A stretch of 5,089 nt of DNA, taken from positions 1-5,089 of the forward strand of contig CAYRUP010000126.1 in NCBI GenBank assembly GCA_964427485.1, read 5' to 3'. Of this stretch, positions 1-5,089 are shown one piece after another; positions within the stretch are counted from its first letter, which is position 1, and the number at the start of each line of letters is the position of its first letter. The notes under the pieces are model-generated. The model was not told where the DNA came from. It searched no databases and saw only the letters and a program-made list of their open reading frames with translations. Source of the stretch: CAYRUP01 sp964427485 (lineage in GTDB: Bacteria > Pseudomonadota > Gammaproteobacteria > DSM-16500). The position numbers and the translations under genes are program-made.

Positions 1-634
1 TTTGCTGCTCCGCAGATTTTTTTTCTGACTCTGATAATGTTGAATCGATTAAATGACGATAATTTTCTAACGGAAATTTTGCATCAATTGCCACATTACC
101 ACTCGGCTCAGGTAAAAATAACATACAATCCGTTCGTTTACCGTTGCTTAACGTATGTTGAAACGCGCAATGTTGCTCAGGTATTACATTACGAATTAAT
201 GCGGATAATTGTACTTCACCAAATGCGCCACGTGTTTTTTTATCGGTTAAAATTTCTTGTAAACTAACTACATTACTGGATAGTTCCGTAATCTTTTTTT
301 GTGCCGCATCAATCAAGGCAAGCCGCTTAATTACATCGCCAAAAGTCTGCGTTGTTTTTTCGAACCCTTCAGCTAATCTTTTTTCAACTTGCTGGTTAAT
401 TTCCCTTAACCGCAAATCGGTGGTATTCGTCAATGCCGTCACACGAGTTCCGACATCTTCCGCATAATCTTTCAATGCGTCTTTGACTTGAATTCGCGTT
501 TCCTGAAATCCTTGTTGCAAGGTATCTTGCAGTATTTTTAATGTCTGTAAATCTTGCTGCTTATTTTGCTGACGTAAAAATAGGATAGCAATAAAAATAA
601 TTAAAACTAAAATAATCATCCATTCAATTGACAT
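1..634 (-). CDS. rmuC: DNA recombination protein RmuC, N-terminal part (cut by left window edge)
   Basis: The first 211 codons of an RmuC-family protein are visible; the family is usually about 450-500 residues, so the C-terminal half lies beyond the left edge. RmuC is thought to restrain rearrangements at inverted repeats and carries a PD-(D/E)XK-like nuclease fold. Residues about 5-20 form one hydrophobic membrane anchor (MSIEWMIILVLIIF...), followed by a Gln/Lys/Glu-rich coiled-coil stretch to about residue 130. The family hallmark RGAFGE is at 135-140. R167-T-D169 with VAIDAKFPLENY at 181-192 supplies the candidate nuclease acidic residues and lysine (D169, D184, K186). The ATG is supported by AGGA 7 nt upstream (642-645). 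The start overlaps the last 11 nt of thiY, so the gene is probably co-transcribed and translationally coupled to the transporter. No frameshift was seen in the visible part. The family call is secure; the precise nuclease role is family inference. Confidence 0.93.
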   Translation of the reverse strand, partial: MSIEWMIILVLIIFIAILFLRQQNKQQDLQTLKILQDTLQQGFQETRIQVKDALKDYAEDVGTRVTALTNTTDLRLREINQQVEKRLAEGFEKTTQTFGDVIKRLALIDAAQKKITELSSNVVSLQEILTDKKTRGAFGEVQLSALIRNVIPEQHCAFQHTLSNGKRTDCMLFLPEPSGNVAIDAKFPLENYRHLIDSTLSESEKKSAEQQ

Positions 635-1580
635 ATGAAAATCCTAAATTAATCGCATAATCTTCCATAGAATGCGACTTCTTTATTAAATTATTTTTTT
701 GCATAAATTGCACGAATTGCTCCCATTCCTTGCGATTAAAGCTAGCTGGATTTGCAGCGAAGTAGGGGATAGAGTCTAACCATGCGCGATGATTAAGTTT
801 ATCATTTAATTCGGGATGGTTTTTGGCAAAGGTATTCCAGGTTTCCTCTGGATGTTGTTTTAAATAAGTAACCCCTTTTTGTAATGCGGCTAAAAATTTT
901 GGTAAGCGCGGATCATGAACTTTATCTTTATTGACCACAAAAATTAATTCACTGTAGGTAGGAACACCATTTTCTTCTGGTAAAAATACACGCGCTGGAT
1001 GACCCGCTAATTCCATCTGAATAACTTCAAATGTGCGCATCATGCCGGTCACAGCATCTACTTTTTGCGCCAATAACGCTTGAGTCAAATCATAATGAAC
1101 ATTAATGTGTTTCACATCATTCAAGTTCAGTTTGTTTTTTTCTAACATGGTTTTAAGGACTACGCTAGTCATATCGCCGCCACTATAACCAACACTTTTG
1201 CCTTTTAAATCTTGAATGGAATGAATAGGACTCTCTTTTAAAACAACCAAACAACTAAGCGGTTTATCAACCAAGGTGCCGATTCGTATCAGTGGTAATC
1301 CCTGTTCTACTTGTTCTATAAATTGGGGTTCATAGGTAAGCGCAATCGTTGCTTTTCCCGCAGCAACCAGCTTAGGTGGGTCAGAAGGGTCCGCGGGGCC
1401 AATCATAACAACATCCAATCCGGCCTCTTTAAAATAACCTTGCTGTTCTGCAACAAAAAGTGGGGCATGGCTAGGATTGGCAAACCAGTCTAATAGCACA
1501 GTGATTTTTTGATTTGCATAGGCGAGTGATTGTCCAATGAGACAGATCGTCGCGATAATTGATATGAGCATTTTTTTCAT
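624..1580 (-). CDS. thiY: Periplasmic binding protein of thiamine-pyrimidine (HMP precursor) ABC transporter, ThiY-type
   Basis: This 318-residue protein belongs to the NMT1/THI5-like (SsuA/ThiY) family of periplasmic binding proteins. Residues 1-22 look like a Sec signal peptide: MKK, a hydrophobic core, then SLAYA before NQ, with Ala at -3 and -1. Cys13 is not in a proper lipobox, so a soluble periplasmic protein is more likely than a lipoprotein. The mature protein begins with the family signature: LLDWFANPSHAPLFVA at 29-44, GYFKEAGLDV at 48-57, PADPSDPPKLVAAGKA at 62-77 and DLKGKSVGYSGG at 124-135. Characterised ThiY proteins bind the formyl-aminopyrimidine breakdown product of thiamine, so salvage of the pyrimidine moiety is the likely role. 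The related riboflavin-binding RibY type cannot be fully excluded from sequence alone. The start is supported by AAGGA 7 nt upstream, 11 nt after the thiX stop. Permease and ATPase genes lie immediately upstream. A second ATG at codon 4 is possible but less well spaced. Confidence 0.88.
   Translation of the reverse strand: MKKMLISIIATICLIGQSLAYANQKITVLLDWFANPSHAPLFVAEQQGYFKEAGLDVVMIGPADPSDPPKLVAAGKATIALTYEPQFIEQVEQGLPLIRIGTLVDKPLSCLVVLKESPIHSIQDLKGKSVGYSGGDMTSVVLKTMLEKNKLNLNDVKHINVHYDLTQALLAQKVDAVTGMMRTFEVIQMELAGHPARVFLPEENGVPTYSELIFVVNKDKVHDPRLPKFLAALQKGVTYLKQHPEETWNTFAKNHPELNDKLNHRAWLDSIPYFAANPASFNRKEWEQFVQFMQKNNLIKKSHSMEDYAINLGFSYVN
642..645 (-). promoter_or_regulatory. Shine-Dalgarno of rmuC inside thiY
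   Basis: AGGA on the minus strand, in the codons for the closing Leu-Gly-Phe of thiY, 7 nt before the rmuC ATG. It supports this start and the overlap of the two genes. Confidence 0.6.
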
Positions 1581-1587
1581 TATGTGT

Positions 1588-1592
1588 TCCTT
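1588..1592 (-). promoter_or_regulatory. Shine-Dalgarno of thiY
   Basis: AAGGA on the minus strand, starting on the last base of the thiX stop codon, with a 7-nt spacer to the thiY ATG. This independent good site fits the higher expression expected of a binding protein relative to its permease. Confidence 0.7.
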
Positions 1593-2323
1593 TATTGCCA
1601 GGAAATGGACTTTAGATATATATCGATTATGAAATACAATATCAATGAAAATATAACGAGCGTGAATAAACCGGCAAACATTAAATCAATTTGCATGCGT
1701 GCATTGGCATTTAACATCAAAAATCCCAATCCCTGGCTCGCACCCACCCATTCACCCACGATCGCCCCAATAGGAGCAATGGCCGTTGCAACACGTAGCC
1801 CAGATGCAAAGTGAGGAAGTGCTGCGGGAATTCGAATATACCAGAAAAACCGCCATTTTTTTGCATTCATCGTTTTAGCTAAATCAAGCCAGCCAGGTTC
1901 AGTGCTACGTAGCCCATCATAAAACGCGCTGGTTATCGGGAAGAAAATCATGATGACTGTCGTGGCAATTTTAGAGGCCATCCCATAACCAAACCAAATG
2001 ACCAGCAAAGGTGCAATTGCGAATGTTGGAATGGCTTGACTGATAATTAATATTGGAAATAACCAATAACTAAATGGCCTGAAGAATGCCATGGCTAATG
2101 CGGCCATACAACCCAATACGACGCCTAGCAATAATCCTAAGAGTGTCTCAATAACGGTAATTTTTGTTTCAAACATAATCAGCGGAAAACGCTCATACCA
2201 CGTATGCAGCACATCCCATGGCGTAGGTAAAATATAAGGTGGCAAATTAAATAGTGAAACAATCAATTGCCATAATAAAAAAATACTCAGTAAAACAAAT
2301 AAGCCACGTATAAATAATTTCAT
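1592..2323 (-). CDS. thiX: ABC transporter inner-membrane permease, ThiX-type
   Basis: This 243-residue protein is a BPD_transp_1 (MetI-like) permease and should form the membrane channel of the importer with ThiZ and ThiY. It is strongly hydrophobic, with about six membrane segments: roughly 5-25, 57-79, 87-110, 117-138, 178-200 and 212-236. The cytoplasmic EAA-type loop that docks on the ATPase lies at about 146-170 (LDLAKTMNAKKWRFFWYIRI, then PAALP); the canonical EAA is degenerate but the Ala and the IP-AALP ending are kept. Early residues LPPYILPTPWDV (27-38) are typical of the SsuC/TauC/ThiX permease group. Length is normal for the family. Its ATG overlaps the thiZ stop codon as ATGA, and its own Shine-Dalgarno is weak (only an AGAG-like stretch), so translation probably depends on ribosomes finishing thiZ. 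The pyrimidine specificity is inferred from the neighbouring binding protein, since permeases of this group look alike. Confidence 0.88.
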   Translation of the reverse strand: MKLFIRGLFVLLSIFLLWQLIVSLFNLPPYILPTPWDVLHTWYERFPLIMFETKITVIETLLGLLLGVVLGCMAALAMAFFRPFSYWLFPILIISQAIPTFAIAPLLVIWFGYGMASKIATTVIMIFFPITSAFYDGLRSTEPGWLDLAKTMNAKKWRFFWYIRIPAALPHFASGLRVATAIAPIGAIVGEWVGASQGLGFLMLNANARMQIDLMFAGLFTLVIFSLILYFIIDIYLKSISWQ

Positions 2324-3087
2324 GGGCTTATCTCTTTAGCCTGCATCAAGGCATGAAACAAAGCAGCCTGATGTTGCATAAGCTCAGGATCAGCCACATC
2401 ACGTGGAATAGGAGTATGAAGTTGCATGGTGAGCGCAAGTTTTGCAGGAAGCCCTGATAAAATATAAATATCATCTGCCAGCCGTAATGCTTCTAATGGA
2501 TCATGCGTCACTAGAAAAACGGTGCGATTTTTTAATAACGTTGCTGCGAGTGTTTGTAATTGAAATCGCGTGATTGCATCCACCGCTGAAAATGGTTCAT
2601 CCATCACAACAATGGGCTTATCTTCCAGTAACGTTCGCACCATGGCAACACGTTGGCGCATACCGCCGGATAATTGATGCGGTAATTTATTTTCAGCATG
2701 ACTTAAATCAACTTCCGCAAAGAGTTGCTTTGCCTTTGCTCGCAGCTCCTCTGAAACAGTACCTCGCAACTTAGCGCCCAGCAATGCATTATCAAGTGCA
2801 GAAAACCAGGGAAGTAACAAATCAGTTTGCGCCATATACGCAACATGTTCGGGCAGTGGTAGTGCATGGTCACACTGGATATGACCCTGAAAGCGTTCTT
2901 GCGGTATGTTACTTGGAATAAGTCCTGAAATAAGCTTTAGGAGCGTGCTCTTGCCAACACCGCTTGGTCCTAGTAAACATATCCATTTTCCTGGCGCAAG
3001 TGTCAAATTCAAATCATCAAATAAGACCTCATCGTCATAGGAGAGATGGATGTGCTGAAGACTAATATTGGGCGGCTTTATTTGCAT
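2320..3087 (-). CDS. thiZ: ABC transporter ATP-binding protein, ThiZ-type
   Basis: This 255-residue ABC ATPase should power the ThiX/ThiY importer on the cytoplasmic side. All nucleotide-binding motifs are intact: Walker A GPSGVGKST at 40-48, Q-loop Gln87 in YMAQTDLLLPW, signature LSGGM at 139-143, Walker B IVVMDEP at 159-165 with catalytic Glu164, D-loop SAVD at 167-170 and switch His195 (VTHDPLEA). The stretch after the Q-loop (LLLPWFSALDNALLGAKLRG) is typical of the nitrate/taurine/thiamine-precursor import ATPases. About 40 residues after the core form a short C-terminal tail. The gene is first of the thiZXY cluster and overlaps thiX by 4 nt (ATGA). The start ATG aligns with the family N-terminus, but its ribosome site is poor: a lone AGG 10 nt upstream. 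The stop codon of a small ORF with a much better site lies just upstream. No TPP riboswitch sequence is seen before it. Confidence 0.9.
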   Translation of the reverse strand: MQIKPPNISLQHIHLSYDDEVLFDDLNLTLAPGKWICLLGPSGVGKSTLLKLISGLIPSNIPQERFQGHIQCDHALPLPEHVAYMAQTDLLLPWFSALDNALLGAKLRGTVSEELRAKAKQLFAEVDLSHAENKLPHQLSGGMRQRVAMVRTLLEDKPIVVMDEPFSAVDAITRFQLQTLAATLLKNRTVFLVTHDPLEALRLADDIYILSGLPAKLALTMQLHTPIPRDVADPELMQHQAALFHALMQAKEISP

Positions 3088-3091
3088 CGCT

Positions 3092-3157
3092 TTAAAACCT
3101 GGGAGCGTTTTTGTGTTTAAAAAACCGAGGTTTTTTTGGCAGGGACTGAGCGAGCAT
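3092..3157 (-). CDS. Possible 21-residue leader ORF upstream of thiZ
   Basis: A 21-codon ORF (ATG to TAA) lies in the rseP-thiZ gap. Its Shine-Dalgarno, AGGAG at 3164-3168 with a 6-nt spacer, is the best in the gap and clearly better than that of thiZ. Its stop codon ends 4 nt before the thiZ ATG, in a different frame, an arrangement that would allow translational coupling. The predicted peptide starts MLAQSLPKKPRFF and is strongly basic (four Lys, two Arg, one His and no acidic residue); I recognise no family. It has no membrane segment or signal peptide. It may be a leader peptide that controls thiZXY, a small protein, or a chance ORF. The peptide carries no amino-acid run that would suggest classical biosynthetic attenuation. 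Conservation in relatives would decide; none can be judged here. Confidence 0.35.
   Translation of the reverse strand: MLAQSLPKKPRFFKHKNAPRF
3094..3136 (-). promoter_or_regulatory. Inverted repeats with alternative pairings before thiZ
   Basis: On the minus-strand transcript, AAAAAACC (3136-3129) can pair with GGTTTTTT (3126-3119), practically a 7-bp stem with a 4-nt loop ending in a U-rich arm. The overlapping segment AAAACCT (3134-3128) can instead pair with AGGTTTT (3100-3094), extendable by two G-C pairs beyond one mismatch, which would bury the only thiZ Shine-Dalgarno (AGG, 3100-3098). The two pairings exclude each other and both lie within the small ORF. This is seen by eye only. The stems are AT-rich, so stability and function are uncertain. 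Confidence 0.3.
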
Positions 3158-3163
3158 AACTTT

Positions 3164-3168
3164 CTCCT
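3164..3168 (-). promoter_or_regulatory. Strong ribosome binding site of the small ORF
   Basis: AGGAG on the minus strand with a 6-nt spacer to the ATG at 3157. It is too far (77 nt) to serve thiZ directly, which suggests that ribosomes enter here and reach thiZ by reinitiation after the small-ORF stop. Confidence 0.45.
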
Positions 3169-3199
3169 GTTTTATTTTTTATAATAATAGGGCCCACAC

Positions 3200-4558
3200 C
3201 TATTGAATACGCAAAATATCATTAATTATTGCCTGAAAGATAAGTAAGAATAAAAAAATCATTCCAAGCCTATACATTAAGAACAAAACTTTTTCTGGAA
3301 TAGGGCGTCGCATAATTGCTTCGATAGTTTGAATTAAGAGGTGACCGCCATCAAGACCTGGGATGGGAAAAATATTAATAATTCCAATAGAAATGCTTAA
3401 AAATGCCAGAAAACTCATAAAAGCTGCAAGCCCTTGATTCAATGCAGAGCCTGCGCTTTGAAAGATGGAAATAGGGCCACCTAAACTTTGTAAAGAAACT
3501 TTTCCAGTTAATAATTTACCGATTATCATGAAATTTAATTGAGTAAAATCGTACGTATTCTGCCATGCATGGGGAATCGCCGCGATAGGTCCATATTGAA
3601 TTCTGCGTAACATATTGCTAGGCCAACTAAATTTTGGCGAAATGCCAAGGTAACCATGTTTTTTAAGCAGCATATCGCGCTGGTAACCCGTCATAACATC
3701 GATTATTTGAGTTTTGTTGTTACGTTCGATGGTAAGTGAAACTTTTTCCGCCGGACTTTTTTCAATTTGAGTGACCAAATCAATCCAGTCATGAATTGCT
3801 TTTCCATTGAGCGCAATAATTTTATCGCCTACGGCTAAGTTCGCTTTGGCAGCGGGCGAATCTGAACGAATTTCACCAATTACACTAGGAATTTCTGGTT
3901 CATAAGGTTCGAAACCTAAGCTCTCGAGAGGATCAGGTTTTAAATCATTCATATGCCAATTGGTTAAATCAAGAATATGGTTTGTGGTAGCCTGACTCGC
4001 TATCGGCTTAGTTGTTATTTGCATCTGGTCGGTGTCGCCAGTATGCGATAGGAGACGAATAATGACATTCATCCAGCTATGCGTTTCCGTGTTATCAATG
4101 CTGATAATTTCTTGTTGTGGTTTTAATCCAGCATTCGCTGCAATGGAATGTGGCGCAACATTACCGATGACAGGTGCGATGCTGTTAAATCCCATTAAAA
4201 ATAATAGCCAATATAAACCAAATGCAAGAATTAAATTAGAAAGAGGTCCAGCGGCGACAATAATAAATTTTTTATAATAAGGTTGTTGATTAAAAGCAAG
4301 CGGACGTAGATCTACTGGAACAGCACCTTCATTTTCATCGAGCATCTTGACATAGCCACCCAACGGAATGGCTGAGATTGCGTATTCAGTGCCTTTTTTA
4401 TCGGATTTCCGCCAGAGAACTTTTCCAAATCCGATTGAAAATCGCAGCACTTTCACGCCGAGACATCTTGCGGCGAGAAAGTGCCCGAATTCATGTATTC
4501 CAATAATGAAAAGTATTGTTACAAAAATACCGACTATAGAAATCAGTACAGATAACAA
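3200..4558 (-). CDS. rseP: RseP, intramembrane site-2 zinc metalloprotease
   Basis: This complete 452-residue inner-membrane protease is almost the same length as E. coli RseP (450). The family enzyme makes the second cut in the anti-sigma-E factor RseA and also removes leftover signal peptides. The zinc site HEFGH is at 22-26 (His22, catalytic Glu23, His26) in the first membrane helix. The third metal ligand is Asp403 in the NIFPIPGLDGG motif (395-405). The conserved IPLGGYVKML is at 64-73. Helix 2 is about 97-122. Two PDZ domains sit in the periplasm at about 126-182 and 223-288. GGPISIF is at 360-366, and the last helix is about 422-445. The start is TTG: it has GGAGG 8 nt upstream, no ATG occurs until residue 72, and MLSVL aligns with the E. 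coli N-terminus. Only 3 nt separate it from the rlpA stop. It is not followed by bamA, unlike the usual arrangement. Confidence 0.96.
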   Translation of the reverse strand: MLSVLISIVGIFVTILFIIGIHEFGHFLAARCLGVKVLRFSIGFGKVLWRKSDKKGTEYAISAIPLGGYVKMLDENEGAVPVDLRPLAFNQQPYYKKFIIVAAGPLSNLILAFGLYWLLFLMGFNSIAPVIGNVAPHSIAANAGLKPQQEIISIDNTETHSWMNVIIRLLSHTGDTDQMQITTKPIASQATTNHILDLTNWHMNDLKPDPLESLGFEPYEPEIPSVIGEIRSDSPAAKANLAVGDKIIALNGKAIHDWIDLVTQIEKSPAEKVSLTIERNNKTQIIDVMTGYQRDMLLKKHGYLGISPKFSWPSNMLRRIQYGPIAAIPHAWQNTYDFTQLNFMIIGKLLTGKVSLQSLGGPISIFQSAGSALNQGLAAFMSFLAFLSISIGIINIFPIPGLDGGHLLIQTIEAIMRRPIPEKVLFLMYRLGMIFLFLLIFQAIINDILRIQ

Positions 4559-4561
4559 AGT

Positions 4562-5089
4562 TTAAACCTCCGCTGTATAGGCAGTTGTTGTTTGTTTCGT
4601 GTTGAGTCCAACTGCTTTTAAACGTTGTGAAATATGTTTCGCTGTCATCGCATCCTTAATTGGCCCAATTTGAACACGATAAAGTTTGTGTTTGTTAGAA
4701 GCTAACTGGGTAATTTTGATGGGTGAAGAGAACATACCACCCAGACGTTTTTTCATGCGTTCAGCCAGCGCTTTATTTTTAAATGCACCGACTTGCAAGT
4801 AAACATGGGATGAATTTGTGTGATGTTTAGCACTCGCATAATGTAATCGGGTGGGCGTGCGAGCAACATGATGTGTCACGGGTCGAGTTGCTGCAGGAAC
4901 AGTCACACTATTATCCGCTAAATAAAAATCATTTACGTGAGCTGGGCGGTCAAATGTATTTCTGTCGAATTTCACTGGATCAATCGCTTTAACATCAACA
5001 TAAGCAGTACCGTGACCTAACATACCCAATTTTTTTGCTGCAACATAAGATAAATCAATTATTCGATTAGCTTCAAAAGGTCCGCGATC
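4562..5089 (-). CDS. rlpA: RlpA, septal peptidoglycan protein with SPOR domain, C-terminal part (cut by right window edge)
   Basis: The last 175 codons are visible, reading in frame from the right edge to TAA. The fragment opens with the end of the double-psi beta-barrel domain: DRGPF at fragment residues 1-5, whose Asp corresponds to the conserved acidic residue of RlpA, then NRIIDLSYVAAKKLGMLGHG and TAYVDVKAIDP. A low-complexity His/Thr/Ala/Pro-rich linker spans about 40-92. A SPOR domain follows at about 94-164, with YLQVGAFKNKALAERM and YRVQIGPIKDAMTA as its two repeat halves. SPOR binds denuded septal glycan. RlpA of Pseudomonas aeruginosa is a lytic transglycosylase acting on such strands, whereas the E. 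coli protein is reported to lack this activity, so catalysis here is unproven. The N-terminal lipoprotein signal lies outside the window. The following gene is rseP, not dacA as in E. coli. A TTG at 5029 is internal, not a start. Confidence 0.93.
   Translation of the reverse strand, partial: DRGPFEANRIIDLSYVAAKKLGMLGHGTAYVDVKAIDPVKFDRNTFDRPAHVNDFYLADNSVTVPAATRPVTHHVARTPTRLHYASAKHHTNSSHVYLQVGAFKNKALAERMKKRLGGMFSSPIKITQLASNKHKLYRVQIGPIKDAMTAKHISQRLKAVGLNTKQTTTAYTAEV
4567..4571 (-). promoter_or_regulatory. Shine-Dalgarno fixing the TTG start of rseP
   Basis: GGAGG on the minus strand lies within the last codons of rlpA (the Glu-Val codons before its TAA), 8 nt before the TTG at 4558. It decides the non-ATG start of rseP and implies translational coupling with rlpA. 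Confidence 0.8.

Noticed and set aside
37..267. Plus-strand ORF of 76 codons
   Set aside because: It lies opposite the well-supported rmuC hallmark region (RGAFGE to DAKFPLENY) and has no recognisable domain; a shadow frame.
1542..1580. Lipoprotein signal in ThiY (Cys13)
   Set aside because: The residue before Cys is Ile rather than Gly/Ala/Ser, and a good signal peptidase I site follows at A-Y-A (residue 22).
1311..1814. Plus-strand ORFs at 1311-1493 and 1584-1814
   Set aside because: They are antisense to thiY and thiX, short, and without family features or convincing ribosome sites.
2574..2774. Plus-strand ORF opposite the ThiZ Walker B/signature region
   Set aside because: Antisense to a highly constrained ATPase segment; the open frame is explained by codon structure of thiZ.
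3119..3137. Intrinsic terminator after rseP (A-run, CC/GG, T-run palindrome)
   Set aside because: The stem is nearly all A-U with a 4-nt loop, and the U-run is part of the stem, so it is too weak to call a terminator; kept only as part of the alternative-pairing observation.
3178..3214. Promoter-like AT-rich stretch before the small ORF (TATTAT/TATAAA on the minus strand)
   Set aside because: The only -35-like hexamer, TTGCGT at 3214-3209, matches the consensus at 3 of 6 positions and sits 19 nt away; in such AT-rich DNA this is too weak to call.
4032..4565. Plus-strand ORFs at 4032-4277 and 4368-4565
   Set aside because: Antisense to rseP including its zinc-motif region; compositionally odd peptides with no domain.
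4562..5029. A 155-residue protein starting at TTG 5029
   Set aside because: The frame stays open to the window edge and the upstream 20 codons encode the conserved RlpA segment (DRGPF...NRIIDLSY), so the TTG is an internal Leu codon.

Overview
The window (5089 bp) looks like part of an AT-rich gammaproteobacterial chromosome. All six recognisable protein genes lie on the minus strand and are tightly packed, so transcription runs from high to low coordinates. RseP aligns from end to end with the E. coli protein as I recall it, and RlpA, RmuC and a ThiXYZ-type transporter also point to Gammaproteobacteria. Base composition together with this gene set could fit a Legionella/Coxiella-like lineage, but nothing here proves a genus.

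Layout in transcription order: (1) the C-terminal part of rlpA, a septal peptidoglycan-binding protein with a SPOR domain, entering from the right edge (5089-4562); (2) rseP, a complete site-2 intramembrane protease (4558-3200), starting at a TTG codon with its Shine-Dalgarno inside the end of rlpA; (3) a 112-bp gap (3199-3088) holding a 21-codon small ORF with the best ribosome binding site of the gap, which stops 4 nt before the next gene and contains inverted repeats; (4) thiZ (ATPase), thiX (permease) and thiY (periplasmic binding protein), a complete ABC importer of the NMT1/THI5-like, thiamine-pyrimidine type; (5) the N-terminal 211 codons of rmuC, overlapping the thiY end by 11 nt and leaving at the left edge.

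Functionally there are three groups. rlpA and rseP belong to envelope and division biology. thiZXY would import a pyrimidine precursor of thiamine. rmuC is a DNA-maintenance gene whose translation appears coupled to thiY. The order rlpA-rseP-thiZXY-rmuC is not the E. coli arrangement, where rlpA precedes dacA and rseP lies between dxr/cdsA and bamA. No stretch above 300 bases lacks a gene. I found no RNA gene, insertion sequence, CRISPR array or TPP riboswitch.

The region is mostly ordinary core genome. The part most worth a second look is the rseP-thiZ gap, where the small ORF and two mutually exclusive pairings around the thiZ start could form a translational-coupling or attenuation leader.
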